A stretch of DNA of 64,000 nucleotides. It comes from Promicromonospora sp. MEB111. GTDB taxonomy: Bacteria; Actinomycetota; Actinomycetes; Actinomycetales; Cellulomonadaceae. Every line of letters begins with the position of its first letter. Position 1 is the first letter of the stretch. A model generated the notes under the pieces. It searched no databases, was not told the origin of the DNA, and saw only the letters and a program-made list of their open reading frames with translations. The DNA is taken from contig NZ_JARVSD010000001.1 in NCBI RefSeq assembly GCF_030209445.1, forward strand, positions 1 to 64,000. The letters run 5' to 3'. Positions 35,068 to 44,340 of the stretch are shown piece after piece. The position numbers and the translations under genes are program-made.

Positions 35068-36895
35068 CGTGCTCAACCCGTCCGAGGACCGACCGCAGCG
35101 CGTCGCCCAGCGCCCCCGCCGGGTCGTCGGCCAGGGTCTGGGCGCGCCAGGCCACGTGCGCGTCCGGGCGGACCAGGATCGCGCCCGATTCCTCGACGCC
35201 GCGCATCTTCGCCCAGTCGTAGTAGGTGTCGATGACCTCGCGCCCCGGCCCGATGACGACCGCCTCCAGCGGCACGCCGAGCTCGTCCGCGACCTTCGCG
35301 GCGGCGTCGGCCCAGGCCTCGCCGGCGATGCCGGTCACGAGCGTGAACTGCCCGTACGGGACCAGGTCGTGCGTCGAGCGCTTGTGCCCGTCGACGTCGG
35401 CCACCCACACGTGCGGGAACCGCGCGCCCGGGACGGTGGACTGCTTGTAGTAGAGCTCGGGGTCGCGCTCGTCCACAGGCTGGGGAGAACCGTCGGGGAC
35501 GATCGCCGCCGACGCGTAGAACTGGCCCATGTCCACGCCGTGCGCGTTGAACTCGTAGTGCTTGAGGTCCATCGCCTCCACGAGCGCCGCGCGCTTGGCC
35601 GCGCCGGCCGGCGTGTTCGCCTTGCGCTCGTCGATCGCGGCCTGCATCGCCTCCGGCGTCTCGGCGTCCAGGACCCCGAGCACCTCCATGAAGCGGAACT
35701 CGCCGCCCGACTTGTTGGCGCGCAGCACGATCTGCTCGGCGACCGGCGCGCGCTCGGCCGAGTAGGTCTCCAGCAGCGACGGCGCCGCCTGCCCCTTGAG
35801 CACGGCCGCGATCTTCCAGGCCAGGTTGTACGAGTCCTGGACCGACGTGTTGGAGCCGAGGCCGTTGCTCGGCGGGTGCCGGTGCACGGCGTCGCCCGCA
35901 CAGAAGACGCGGCCCTGCTGGAGGTGCGTCGCGTACATCTGGTTGTTGCCCCACAGCGAGTAGCCCGTGATCTCGACGTCCAGGTCCTCGACGCCCACGA
36001 GCTGGCGCACGATCTCGGTCGCCGCCGCGTCGTCGAGCTGCGGCGGCTCGCCGGCGATGTCGTAGCCCCAGACGATGAGCCACTCGTTCCACGGCCGGAC
36101 CATGCGGACCAGGCCGGCGCCGATGCCGCCGACGTCGGAGCCGGGCTGCAGCACCCAGTACAGGACGGACGGGCGGTGGCCCACGAGGTGCGTGAGGTCG
36201 GCCTTGAACGTGATGTTCATGGAGCCGGCGATGTCCATCGCCCCCTCCATGGGCAGGCCGATGTCCGCGGCCACCTGGGAGCGGGCGCCGTCGCCGCCGA
36301 TCAGGTACCTCGACCGGATCGTGTACTCGGTGCCGGTGACCCGGTCGAGCACGCGGGTGCTCACGCCGTCGGCGTCCTGCGTGTGGCCCAGGTACTCCGT
36401 GGAGAACCGCGACTGGGTGCCCCGCTGGGTCGCGTTCTTCACCAGGATCGGCTCGAGGTAGGTCTGCGGGATGTCGACGGTGAGCGACGGCGAGGCCAGC
36501 CGTGCGTCCGCCTCGCGGGCGGGGTGGGTCTCCCAGGTCAGGATGCGGCCGATCTCCTCGCCCGCGATCGTCGTGCAGAACACGGTGTCGCCCACCAGCT
36601 CGTGCGGCGTCGCGTCCGCGAGCACCTGGTCCTCGATGCCCAGGTCGCGGAAGATCTCCATGGTCCGCTGGTTGGTGATGTGCGCGCGGGGCGTGTTCGC
36701 GGTCCAGCGGTACTTGGTGATCATGATGTTGCCGATCCCCAGGCTGGACAGGAAGAGCGCCGCGGACGCCCCCGCCGGGCCGGACCCCACGACCAGCACG
36801 TCGGTCTCGACCACCGTGCCGTGTCCCTCCGGGGTCGTGCCGGCGGCGGTGCTGGGCAGTGCGGTCTCGGTCTGACCGTCGTCGAACTCAGGCAT
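35060..36895 (-). CDS. FAD-dependent aromatic monooxygenase (TfdB/PheA type)
   Basis: This 611-residue flavoprotein hydroxylates a phenol using NAD(P)H and oxygen. The FAD-binding [13 protein letters not shown] is near residue 36, the DG motif [10 protein letters not shown] near 205, and the second FAD block [20 protein letters not shown] near 340. The last block is typical of chlorophenol/phenol hydroxylases. A thioredoxin-like C-terminal domain (about 470-600) completes the family plan. It overlaps the hydroxyquinol-dioxygenase gene, so the likely sequence is hydroxylation of a dihydroxybenzene (for example resorcinol) to hydroxyquinol, then cleavage. ATG 36895 was chosen as the start of the conserved part. 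Confidence 0.88.
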   Translation of the reverse strand: MPEFDDGQTETALPSTAAGTTPEGHGTVVETDVLVVGSGPAGASAALFLSSLGIGNIMITKYRWTANTPRAHITNQRTMEIFRDLGIEDQVLADATPHELVGDTVFCTTIAGEEIGRILTWETHPAREADARLASPSLTVDIPQTYLEPILVKNATQRGTQSRFSTEYLGHTQDADGVSTRVLDRVTGTEYTIRSRYLIGGDGARSQVAADIGLPMEGAMDIAGSMNITFKADLTHLVGHRPSVLYWVLQPGSDVGGIGAGLVRMVRPWNEWLIVWGYDIAGEPPQLDDAAATEIVRQLVGVEDLDVEITGYSLWGNNQMYATHLQQGRVFCAGDAVHRHPPSNGLGSNTSVQDSYNLAWKIAAVLKGQAAPSLLETYSAERAPVAEQIVLRANKSGGEFRFMEVLGVLDAETPEAMQAAIDERKANTPAGAAKRAALVEAMDLKHYEFNAHGVDMGQFYASAAIVPDGSPQPVDERDPELYYKQSTVPGARFPHVWVADVDGHKRSTHDLVPYGQFTLVTGIAGEAWADAAAKVADELGVPLEAVVIGPGREVIDTYYDWAKMRGVEESGAILVRPDAHVAWRAQTLADDPAGALGDALRSVLGRVEHDG

Positions 36896-37024
36896 GCGCA
36901 CAGGGTGCCGTGTGCTCCGACCTGGGAAAAGGGTCGGCCATGAAAGTCGGCGGAAATCATCAAGACGGGGTGTGGGCGACTCTGCGCCGGGCACGGCCCG
37001 ACGGCGGCGTCGGCGGGTGCGTGC

Positions 37025-38020
37025 TCAGCGCCGCACGGCGAGCGCGTACCTGCGGGCCTCGGACGGCGACATGCCCGACTGCTCCCGGAAGACGCGCGAG
37101 AACTGCGCGGCCGACGAGAACCCACAACGCCGGCCGATCGCCTCGACGGTCTGCTCCGCGTACGACGGCATGCGCAGCATCCGGCTCGCCATCTCCACGC
37201 GTCGGCGGGCGACCAGGCGCGGCACGCTCGTGCCGTGCTCGGCGAGCACCCGCGAAAGCTGTCGCTCGCTCAGGCCGATCGCGTCGGCGATCCGGCGGGC
37301 CGACATGGTCGGGTCGCGCAGCCACCGGCGCACGTACCGCTCGGCCGCGGCGAAGTGCGCGCCCGCGGCCTGCGCCCCGGATCCCAGCGGCCGGACCAGC
37401 ACCGCCGTGACGAGGTCGAGCACGGCGTCCTCGTCGGCCGCGCCGTCGCCGTCCGGACCCACCGCGCGGGCGACCAGCTCGGCGAGGGCCGCGGCGTGGG
37501 CGTTGCCGCCCGACGGGGAGGGCGTGCCGAACTCGATCACCTGGGCGGTGCGCGGCATGGTGCCGCCCGCGGCGCGGAACACGTCGTACGGCACCTTGAC
37601 CGCCAGCTCCTCCAGCCCCTGGGAGAACCCGCGCAGGAACGGCCGGTCGGCGTCGCACACCAGGAGCTGGCCGGGTCGCAGCATCCGCACACCGTCGTCG
37701 TGGTAGAAGAAGGCCTCGCCCCTCAGCGTGAAGTAGAGGGCCACGGACTCGGTCGGTCGGGTGCGGACCGTGCGGGCCGTGCGCTCCACGGCGTGCGGGT
37801 TGGCCTCGACGTGCGCCAGGTGCAGCCGGTCGAGCTGGAGGTTCGCCTCGGACGCCTCGAGCGCCGAGTCGTCCTCGAACATGCGGCACTGCAACGCCAC
37901 GAGGGCGTCGGCGTTGTGCTCCTCCCAGAGCTCGATCCGGCGCGCCGCGGGCAGGCCTCGCGTGGAGAAGCGGTCGACGGCGCCGCGCGACGCCGGTGTG
38001 GCACGACTCACGAGCCCCAC
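37025..38020 (-). CDS. AraC-family regulator of the aromatic operon
   Basis: The N-terminal part (about residues 20-200) is the AraC-binding-2 type sensor domain; the C-terminal 100 residues hold two helix-turn-helix units (RRIADAIGLSERQLSRVLAEHG and AIGRRCGFSSAAQFSRVFRE). It is the type that activates aromatic-degradation genes in actinobacteria. It lies 129 nt upstream of the monooxygenase on the same strand, so local control is likely. The GTG at 38020 and another at 38011 are both possible starts. Confidence 0.85.
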   Translation of the reverse strand: MGLVSRATPASRGAVDRFSTRGLPAARRIELWEEHNADALVALQCRMFEDDSALEASEANLQLDRLHLAHVEANPHAVERTARTVRTRPTESVALYFTLRGEAFFYHDDGVRMLRPGQLLVCDADRPFLRGFSQGLEELAVKVPYDVFRAAGGTMPRTAQVIEFGTPSPSGGNAHAAALAELVARAVGPDGDGAADEDAVLDLVTAVLVRPLGSGAQAAGAHFAAAERYVRRWLRDPTMSARRIADAIGLSERQLSRVLAEHGTSVPRLVARRRVEMASRMLRMPSYAEQTVEAIGRRCGFSSAAQFSRVFREQSGMSPSEARRYALAVRR

Positions 38021-38157
38021 AGTAGGTGCAGCACCCGGCGCGCACCAGGACCCGCCGCGCTCGACCGGCGTGTTGCCCCGTGGCGTGTTCGCCCAGGTCA
38101 GAGCCGCTGGCGGCGACCAGGGGTGCGCTCGGCCGCCGGACGCAGGATGCTCGTCCC

Positions 38158-38853
38158 ATGTCCGACGAGACGTTGCCGCCCCCGCCCGCCGCGGCGCGGC
38201 CCCCCGCCCTGCGGCCCACGCGCGACCCGCAGCTCGTGCTGCTCCGGCACGGCCAGACCGAGTGGAGCGCGAGCGGCCGGCACACCGGCCGCACCGACCT
38301 GCCGCTCACGGCGGCCGGCGAGACGCAGGCCCGGTCCGCGGGCGCGACCCTGGCCGCCTACGAGTTCGCGGCCGTCTTCACGTCCCCGCGGACCCGGGCG
38401 CGGCGGACGGCGGAGCTCGCGGGCCACCCCGGCGCCGTCGTCGACGAGGACCTCGCCGAGTGGGACTACGGGCCGGTGGACGGCCGCACCTCGCGCGACG
38501 TCTCGGAGATCCTGGGGCGCGAGTTCCAGATCTTCGAGGACGGCGTCCAGGTGCTGCCGCCGTCCGACGAGCACGGCGAGGGCCGGCCGGGCGAGACGCT
38601 GGACCAGGTCGCCGTGCGCGCCGCGCGGGTCATCGCCCGGGCGGAGCAGGTGCTGGCCGGGGCGGGGACGGGAGCCGGCGGCGACGTGCTGCTCGTGGCG
38701 CACGGCCACCTGCTGCGCGTGCTCGCCACCGTGTGGCTCGGCGTCGACCCGCGGCTCGGGGCCCGGTTCGAGCTCGGCACCGCGGCCGTGTGCCTGCTGG
38801 GGTACGGGCACAGCCTGCGCACGATCGAGGGATGGAACCTGGCCGCACAGTAG
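38158..38853 (+). CDS. Histidine phosphatase family protein
   Basis: This is a phosphoglycerate-mutase-like phosphatase of 231 residues. The phosphohistidine motif LLRHGQTEWSASGRHTGRTD is near residue 27, the Glu region EWDYGPVDGR near 100 and the second His in VAHGHLLRVL near 180. A Pro/Ala head of 20 residues precedes it. Substrate is unknown; small phosphate esters are usual. ATG 38158 has AGGA about 10 nt upstream. It is divergent from the AraC gene by 137 nt. Confidence 0.88.
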   Translation: MSDETLPPPPAAARPPALRPTRDPQLVLLRHGQTEWSASGRHTGRTDLPLTAAGETQARSAGATLAAYEFAAVFTSPRTRARRTAELAGHPGAVVDEDLAEWDYGPVDGRTSRDVSEILGREFQIFEDGVQVLPPSDEHGEGRPGETLDQVAVRAARVIARAEQVLAGAGTGAGGDVLLVAHGHLLRVLATVWLGVDPRLGARFELGTAAVCLLGYGHSLRTIEGWNLAAQ

Positions 38854-38886
38854 ATCCAGTTGGCGCAGTAAGGCAGTATTCGCGGC

Positions 38887-39378
38887 ATGAGGGAAGAGCA
38901 CCTCGCCGAGGGCGAGACCATCGTGTTGCAGCTCCGCACTCACCCGAAGAAGATCGTCAAGCCGATCCTGCTGCTCCTGGTGCTGGTCGTGATCCTGATC
39001 GCCGTCTGGGTGCTGCCGCTGCCGATCGACCCGATCGTGCTGTGGTTCGCGACGGCGATCCTCGTGGTGCTCGGCCTGGTCGCCTCCGCGGGGCCGTTCC
39101 TGCGCTGGCGCACCACGCGCTACATCATCACCAACCAGCGGGTCGCGCTGCGCACCGGCATCCTGACGCAGACCGGCCGGGACATCCCGCTCTACCGGAT
39201 CAACAACGTCACGTTCGAGAAGCAGCTCAGCGACCGGATCTTCGGCTGCGGCACCCTCGTGATCTCCGACGGCACGGACCAGCCGGGCATGGTGCTCGAC
39301 GACGTGCCCGACGTCGAGCAGGTGCAGCGCACCCTCCAGGACCTGGTCCGCCAGGGCAAGCTCCTCAGCGACGACTGA
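38887..39378 (+). CDS. PH-domain membrane protein (bPH2/YdbS-like)
   Basis: Two hydrophobic helices (about residues 25-45 and 50-70) are followed by the bacterial PH-like block WRTTRYIITNQRVALRTG and DIPLYRINNVTFEKQ. This is the bPH2 (DUF304) plan; such proteins sit in the inner membrane, with unknown role. The gene follows the histidine phosphatase by 33 nt and is convergent with the MerR gene, 19 nt apart. Confidence 0.88.
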   Translation: MREEHLAEGETIVLQLRTHPKKIVKPILLLLVLVVILIAVWVLPLPIDPIVLWFATAILVVLGLVASAGPFLRWRTTRYIITNQRVALRTGILTQTGRDIPLYRINNVTFEKQLSDRIFGCGTLVISDGTDQPGMVLDDVPDVEQVQRTLQDLVRQGKLLSDD

Positions 39379-39397
39379 CCGGACCCTCCGCGCGCGA

Positions 39398-40156
39398 TCA
39401 CACCTGTGCGGGGTCGATGATCTCGGCCAGGTCCGCGCCCGCGCGGAGCAGCGCGACCGTGCGGGTGGCGATCTGGTCGAGGCGCTGGTCCAGGATCCGG
39501 CGGGCCTCGGCGGTCCCCTCGCCGCCGCCGTCGTCGGCACCCGGGAGGCGGCGCAGGCTCACGACGACGTCGCGCACGGCCGGGATGCCGTACCCGCTGG
39601 AGCGCAGCGCGGCCACGACGCGCGCCTCCCGGATCACGGCCGGCCCGTACTGCCGGGCCCGCAGGGTCGTCACACGCTCCGGGACCGCCAGCCCCTCCTG
39701 CTCCCAGAACCGGAGCGTGGACGTGCGCACCCCGAGCGCGGCGGCGAGCTGGGTGATGGTCATGACATCCGCGTCGACGTGCGCGGTACCGGCGTCGGGC
39801 CCGTCCTCCTCGCCCTCGATGGCCGCGAGCGCCGCCTGCGCCCGCAGCGCCTCGTCGCGGTCGGCGGCGAGCCGGACGTGCACGGCGCCGATCGCGGCCG
39901 CGGCGTCGGCGAGCGTGCCGGTGCGAGCCTCGGCGAGCAGACGCCGCGCGACCACCGGCCCGGCGGCGCTCGCCAGCCCCCGGTACGCCCGCAGCGCGCG
40001 GACGTGCACCGGCCCGTACGAGCGGTAGCCGTTGGCCGAGCGCGCGGCCGGCGGAAGCACGCCCAGCCGCTCCAGGTCGCGGACCTGCTGCACGGACCAG
40101 CCGGACTCCCGCGCGACTTCGGCGGTACGGAGCGGCCGCGGTTCCTCGGGTGTCAT
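39398..40156 (-). CDS. Regulator with two MerR-type DNA-binding domains
   Basis: The 252-residue protein has a MerR helix-turn-helix at about residues 8-78 (RTAEVARESGWSVQQVRDLE, then NGYRSYGPVHVRALRAYR) and a second at about 128-200 (TITQLAAALGVRTSTLRFWE, then ARQYGPAVIREARVVAALR). A helical linker with EGEEDGPDAG joins them. Normal MerR proteins have one such domain and dimerise; a tandem may act as a built-in dimer. It is divergent from a DUF6194 gene with only 42 nt between starts, so it probably regulates that gene and itself. Confidence 0.85.
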   Translation of the reverse strand: MTPEEPRPLRTAEVARESGWSVQQVRDLERLGVLPPAARSANGYRSYGPVHVRALRAYRGLASAAGPVVARRLLAEARTGTLADAAAAIGAVHVRLAADRDEALRAQAALAAIEGEEDGPDAGTAHVDADVMTITQLAAALGVRTSTLRFWEQEGLAVPERVTTLRARQYGPAVIREARVVAALRSSGYGIPAVRDVVVSLRRLPGADDGGGEGTAEARRILDQRLDQIATRTVALLRAGADLAEIIDPAQV

Positions 40157-40198
40157 GCGCTCAACCCCACAGCAGCACTTGAAGGTGATGCTTGAACC
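40157..40198. promoter_or_regulatory. Compact divergent control region
   Basis: Only 42 nt separate the two starts. It contains a direct repeat CTTGAA (in ACTTGAAGGTGATGCTTGAA) and no ribosome site on either side, suggesting leaderless mRNAs and overlapping promoters controlled by the tandem MerR protein. Confidence 0.4.
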
Positions 40199-40687
40199 AT
40201 GGACCTTCAGCAGAGTACCGGCCCGACCGTCGAGCAGATCATCGACGCCGTCCGCGAGCTCGACGGCGCCCTCGTCGTCGCGCCGGCGGTCGGCGACGCC
40301 ACCGTCCCCGAGCTGGCCTGGGGCGACGCGTTCTTCTACTACGCCCCTGACGGCCAGATGCCCCGGAACGTCCAGCCGTACGGGACGGTCGTCACCAAGA
40401 ACTACCCGGACGACACCAGCTCCGACCTCGACCCCGCGGGACGCTGGCGGGTGAACGTCCACGTCGGTCGTGCGCGGCTGGCCGAGCTCGTCGGAGCCGC
40501 CGCGCCTGAGCCGGGCGAGCCGGCGCCAGGACCGGCCACCGCCGACGTCGTCCAGCCGCACCCGGTGTACGGGACGGCCGGCTGGGTGTCCGTCGTCAAC
40601 CCCGGACCCGCGACCGGAGCACTGGTGCTCACCCTTCTGCGCGACGCGCACGACGCCGCACGCGCCCGATTCGAGCGCCGTCGCTGA
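40199..40687 (+). CDS. DUF6194-like protein
   Basis: The 162-residue soluble protein carries the conserved features of this family of unknown function: GDAFFYYAPDG near residue 40, YGTVVTKNYPDD near 60, and a C-terminal DVVQPHPVYGTAGWVSVVNP. The family is often found beside a MerR regulator, as here. No catalytic residues are known. ATG 40199 directly follows the shared control region, without a ribosome site. Confidence 0.75.
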   Translation: MDLQQSTGPTVEQIIDAVRELDGALVVAPAVGDATVPELAWGDAFFYYAPDGQMPRNVQPYGTVVTKNYPDDTSSDLDPAGRWRVNVHVGRARLAELVGAAAPEPGEPAPGPATADVVQPHPVYGTAGWVSVVNPGPATGALVLTLLRDAHDAARARFERRR

Positions 40688-40733
40688 CGTCCGGGGCCGA
40701 GCCCGCGGGAAGGGCCGGGGGAACGCCTGCACC

Positions 40734-40786
40734 GCCGGGTGGGTGACGGAGAGGTAGCAGTGCTACGTCAGCGTTACCCACCCGGC
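40734..40786. terminator. Near-perfect 15-bp inverted repeat
   Basis: GCCGGGTGGGTGACG (40734-40748) pairs with 40772-40786 except one base; the loop contains GTAGCA-G-TGCTAC (40754-40766), itself a hairpin. It sits between the convergent DUF6194 and MOSC genes. Confidence 0.6.
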
Positions 40787-40838
40787 CGTGTACGCCTCCC
40801 GCCGGAGGGCCGGTCGACAGCGAGCCGAGCGTGGCCGG

Positions 40839-41552
40839 TCAGTCGACGACGGCGCGGGCCGCGGCCTGCTCGCTGCGGCGGTGCATGTCGACGCTGAGCC
40901 GGATCTCGCCCGCGGCGTGCGCGTTGAGCAGCCGCTGCGCGAGCTCCTCCAGGGTGTCGGGTTCGGCAGCGGCGGCCGCGTCCGCTCCGGCTCCGGCCGC
41001 CGCGCGCGCCAGCCCGTACTGCGCGCCGAACCAGTCCGCGACGGTCACCCCGTGCAGGGGATGGTGCACGACGTCGACGGTGTCGCCCGCGCCGAGATCG
41101 CCGTTCTCGATCACGCGCAGGTAGGCGCCCGTGCGGTTGGCCTGCGTGAACCGGCGCACCCAGCGCTGCTCGCCGAGGCGCCGTCCGAAGGTCTGGCAGG
41201 GCGTGCGCGGCTGCGTGACCTCCAGCAGCGCCGAGCCGACCTGCCACCGCTCGCCGATCACCGCACCGTTCACGTCGAGGCCGCTGACGCGCAGGTTCTC
41301 GCCGAAGAGCCCGGGCGTGACCTCCCGGCCCAGCTCGGCGGACCAGTGGTCGGCGTCCTCCTGGGCGTAGGCGTAGACCGCCTGGTCGAGGCCGCCGTGG
41401 TTGGCGCGGTCGGCCTGCACGTCCGCGTAGAGGCCGTAGGGCCGCACCTTGACCCGCCCCTCGACGGGACGCTTGTCGATCGCCGTGACCCCCACGGGGC
41501 CGGGGTCTGGATGCAGGACGTACACGCGACAGACCGCGAGGAGCTCAGCCAT
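40839..41552 (-). CDS. MOSC-domain protein (YiiM-like)
   Basis: MOSC domains bind or transfer sulfur to molybdenum cofactor; the YiiM type reduces N-hydroxylated bases such as 6-hydroxylaminopurine. Visible blocks are QADRANHGGLDQAVYAYAQE near residue 46, TPGLFGENLRVSGL near 80, and the conserved Cys in TQPRTPCQTF near 117. An Ala-rich tail and C-terminal helical domain (3-alpha type) follow. A palindromic repeat lies just upstream. Confidence 0.85.
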   Translation of the reverse strand: MAELLAVCRVYVLHPDPGPVGVTAIDKRPVEGRVKVRPYGLYADVQADRANHGGLDQAVYAYAQEDADHWSAELGREVTPGLFGENLRVSGLDVNGAVIGERWQVGSALLEVTQPRTPCQTFGRRLGEQRWVRRFTQANRTGAYLRVIENGDLGAGDTVDVVHHPLHGVTVADWFGAQYGLARAAAGAGADAAAAAEPDTLEELAQRLLNAHAAGEIRLSVDMHRRSEQAAARAVVD

Positions 41553-41588
41553 GCGGTCATTTTCTCATCCGCACGGCACCCCTCCCAG

Positions 41589-41632
41589 GTGTCGGACCCA
41601 CAGGTCACCCGGGTGACCTGTGGGTCCGACAC
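41589..41632. repeat. Palindromic repeat copy 4 (44-bp perfect palindrome)
   Basis: Two 22-bp arms meet at 41610/41611 with no spacer. The inner 42 nt follow the family plan with CCA/TGG and an A-to-G change balanced by T-to-C in the opposite arm. It begins 4 nt beyond the stop of the phosphoesterase gene and is 36 nt upstream of the MOSC gene start. Confidence 0.8.
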
Positions 41633-41636
41633 GGGG

Positions 41637-42821
41637 TTACTTGCCCCTCGGCAGCGGCAGCGGCTCCATCCACTGGTCGTTGGCCGTGAGGTCGATGCCG
41701 TACTCGCCGGCGAACCGCATGCGGGTGCCGGTCAGCACGCCGTCGACCGACTCGTCGAGGTCGTAGACCCGGGCGCCGCGCAGGCGGTTGCGCTCGGCGC
41801 CGCCCAGCCCGTAGGTGCCGAACCCGGTGTTCCCCGCGTACCCGAGCAGCACGCCGTAGTAGTCGCCCGAGTAGGTGTTCACGTGGTCGTGGCCGCAGAA
41901 CACGCCGCGGACGTCGCCCCGGTGCTGGATCGCGGAGAACATGCCGGAGTTGAAAGGGCCGGGGCACTCGTCCTCGTTGCGCTCGCCCTCGATGCGGTGC
42001 CGGGCCTTGCCGCGCTCGTGGTCGGCGTCGGTGCGCCCGTCCACCGAGCCGAACCACATGAACCGGTACTCCCACAGCGGGATGTGGATGAACATGAGGG
42101 CCGGCACCACGTACCCGGCCCGGCGCTCGACCTGCACCGACGTGTCGTAGTACCACTTCACCTGGTCCATGCGCAGCCAGTCCCAGTGGGGGTAGCCGTC
42201 GAAGTCCTGGCCCGCCAGCGTCTCCGGGGCGTACCGTCCCGAGTCGAGCAGCCAGAGGTTGAACGCCGGACGGCCGTTCCGGCCCTCGATCAGCAGGTTC
42301 GAGTTGCCCTGCCCGGTGACGCCGCGCGCCGTCGGGCCGTTCACGTTGTAGCGGTAGGACCGGTAGAAGGCCAGCATGTCGGCCTCGTCCACGCCGCTGT
42401 TCGGCGTCGAGTCCTCGTCGTGGTTGCCGAAGGTGATGGCCCACGGGATGGCACGCTCCTCCATGGGCTGCACCACGTTGTTCATCGCCTGGTGCATCTC
42501 CAGCGGGGTGTCGCAGCCGCCCGTGATGTTGTCGCCGTTGAGGATCACGAGATCCGGCCGCTCGTCGTCGAGCACCGCGCGCATGAGCTCCAGGGTGCGG
42601 CGGTCGATCTTCTCGTCGTCCTGCGTGTCGTTGAACTGGACGATCTTGAACTTCCCGTCCCGCCCGAACCGCAGCGCGCGCTGCGGGTGCCGGCTCAGCT
42701 CCACGGCCTCCGCCGGCGCTGCCGCTCCGGCGGCCGCCACGGTCGCGACGCCCGCCGCGCCGAGGCTGCTCAGGGACAGGAAGGTCCGGCGGTCCACGCC
42801 GTCCGCAGTGTTCTCAGTCAT
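41637..42821 (-). CDS. Tat-exported calcineurin-like phosphoesterase
   Basis: The 394-residue protein begins with a twin-arginine signal (DRRTFLSLSSLG near residue 10, cleavage near 38). The metallophosphoesterase motifs are visible: QFNDTQDD (near 62), LNGDNITGG (near 95), TFGNHDE (near 130) and FCGHDHVN (near 305). It is of the DUF-like group related to PhoX-independent phosphatases and Dcr2. It should act outside the membrane on phosphate esters. ATG 42821 was chosen by the signal. It lies downstream of the amino-acid permease on the same strand (75 nt). Confidence 0.87.
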   Translation of the reverse strand: MTENTADGVDRRTFLSLSSLGAAGVATVAAAGAAAPAEAVELSRHPQRALRFGRDGKFKIVQFNDTQDDEKIDRRTLELMRAVLDDERPDLVILNGDNITGGCDTPLEMHQAMNNVVQPMEERAIPWAITFGNHDEDSTPNSGVDEADMLAFYRSYRYNVNGPTARGVTGQGNSNLLIEGRNGRPAFNLWLLDSGRYAPETLAGQDFDGYPHWDWLRMDQVKWYYDTSVQVERRAGYVVPALMFIHIPLWEYRFMWFGSVDGRTDADHERGKARHRIEGERNEDECPGPFNSGMFSAIQHRGDVRGVFCGHDHVNTYSGDYYGVLLGYAGNTGFGTYGLGGAERNRLRGARVYDLDESVDGVLTGTRMRFAGEYGIDLTANDQWMEPLPLPRGK

Positions 42822-42896
42822 GCCGACGACGATCGAGGGCCCCGCTGGCGGCCGCCCGACCACCGGGTGGACCCCCGGTGACGGTCTGCTGAACGC

Positions 42897-44300
42897 CTAC
42901 CGCACGTGGCGCAGCGCCCGCGCGATCACGTAGACCACCAGGATCAGCACCACGAGTCCGGCGGTCGCGGCGATCTGCGGCCGGGCGGCGGCGTCGGACA
43001 GCATGAGGCCCACCACCGCGACGAGCGCCACGAGCGTGACCCACGACAGCCACGGGTAGCCCCAGGCGCGCAGGCGCAGGGTCCCGCCCCGCTCGGCCGC
43101 CGCGGCCTCCAGCCGCGGGCGCAGCCGGAGCTGCGAGACGACGACCAGCAGCCACACCACCAGCAGCGCCGAGCCGACGGCGTTCAGCAGCACCCCGAGC
43201 AGCGACTCCGGCAGCAGGTAGTTGAGCAGCACCGCGACGACGCCGAAGAACGCCGAGACCAGCACCGCGACCCACGGCACGTCGCGGCGGGAGACCCGGG
43301 TCGCGGCCCCCGGGGCGTCGCCGCGCCCGCCGAGCGAGAACAGCATGCGGGACGTCGCGTACACGTTGGCGTTGAACGCGCTCAGCAGCGCGAGCACGAC
43401 GACGACCTCCATGAGCCGCGCCGCGCCGTCCAACCCGGCCATCTGCAGCACGGACACGAACGGCGACTCGAGCCGGGCGGCGTCGGTCCACGGGATCAGG
43501 GCGACCATGATCGCCACCGAGCCGACGTAGAAGAACAGGATGCGCCACAGGATGGTGCGCGTGGCGCTCGCGACCGCGGACTGCGGGTCGCGCGCCTCGG
43601 CGGCCGCGATCGTGACGATCTCGATGCCCCCGAAGGCGAAGACGACGGTGAGCAGGCCCGCCGCGATCCCGGGCAGCCCGGCCGGGGCGAACCCGCCGTA
43701 CTCGGCCCACTCCCCCAGCACGCTGCCCGACACGGGAACCACGCCGACCACGATCAGCACGCCGAGCACGAGGAAGCCGACGATCGCCAGGACCTTGACG
43801 GTGGCGAACCAGAACTCGGCCTCGCCGAACTGGCGCACGCCCACCAGGTTGATCGCGCCGAACACGGCGACGACGGCGGCCGCCACGGCCCACTGCGGCA
43901 CCGCCGGCCACCAACCGTGCACGATCCCGGCGACGCCGGTCACCTCGACGCCGAGCACCATGACGATCGTGAACCAGTACAGCCAGCCCAGCAGGAACCC
44001 CGCCCAGCGCCCGAGCGCGGCCTCCGCGTAGACGGAGAACGAGCCGCTGGACGGGAGCGCCGACGCCATCTCGGCGAGCATCCGCATGACGAGCACGACG
44101 ATCGCGCCCGCTATGGCGTAGCTCACGAGCACGGCAGGGCCCGCGGCGGCGATGCCGAGGCCGGAACCGAGGAACAGACCCGCGCCGATCGCGGAGCCCA
44201 GACCCATCATGGTCAGGTGGCGTGTGCGCAGGCCATGGGCCAGCTGCTCGCTGCGGGCGGCGGGTTCGGCGGGGTCGGTCTGGTGGTCGGTGGTGCTCAC
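42897..44300 (-). CDS. APC-family amino-acid permease
   Basis: The 467-residue product has twelve hydrophobic helices and the amino-acid transporter pattern: LGSAIGAGLFLGSG near residue 32, then SSGSFSVYAEAALGRWAGF near 80 and AFGGIEIVTIAAAEARDP near 220. The likely role is proton-coupled uptake of an amino acid (AAT/GABA permease type). GTG 44300 is used, 40 nt from the divergent NADH dehydrogenase start. Confidence 0.88.
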   Translation of the reverse strand: MSTTDHQTDPAEPAARSEQLAHGLRTRHLTMMGLGSAIGAGLFLGSGLGIAAAGPAVLVSYAIAGAIVVLVMRMLAEMASALPSSGSFSVYAEAALGRWAGFLLGWLYWFTIVMVLGVEVTGVAGIVHGWWPAVPQWAVAAAVVAVFGAINLVGVRQFGEAEFWFATVKVLAIVGFLVLGVLIVVGVVPVSGSVLGEWAEYGGFAPAGLPGIAAGLLTVVFAFGGIEIVTIAAAEARDPQSAVASATRTILWRILFFYVGSVAIMVALIPWTDAARLESPFVSVLQMAGLDGAARLMEVVVVLALLSAFNANVYATSRMLFSLGGRGDAPGAATRVSRRDVPWVAVLVSAFFGVVAVLLNYLLPESLLGVLLNAVGSALLVVWLLVVVSQLRLRPRLEAAAAERGGTLRLRAWGYPWLSWVTLVALVAVVGLMLSDAAARPQIAATAGLVVLILVVYVIARALRHVR

Positions 44301-44340
44301 GACCGACCACGGTAACCCGGGCGGTGAGAGACTCGTGCCT

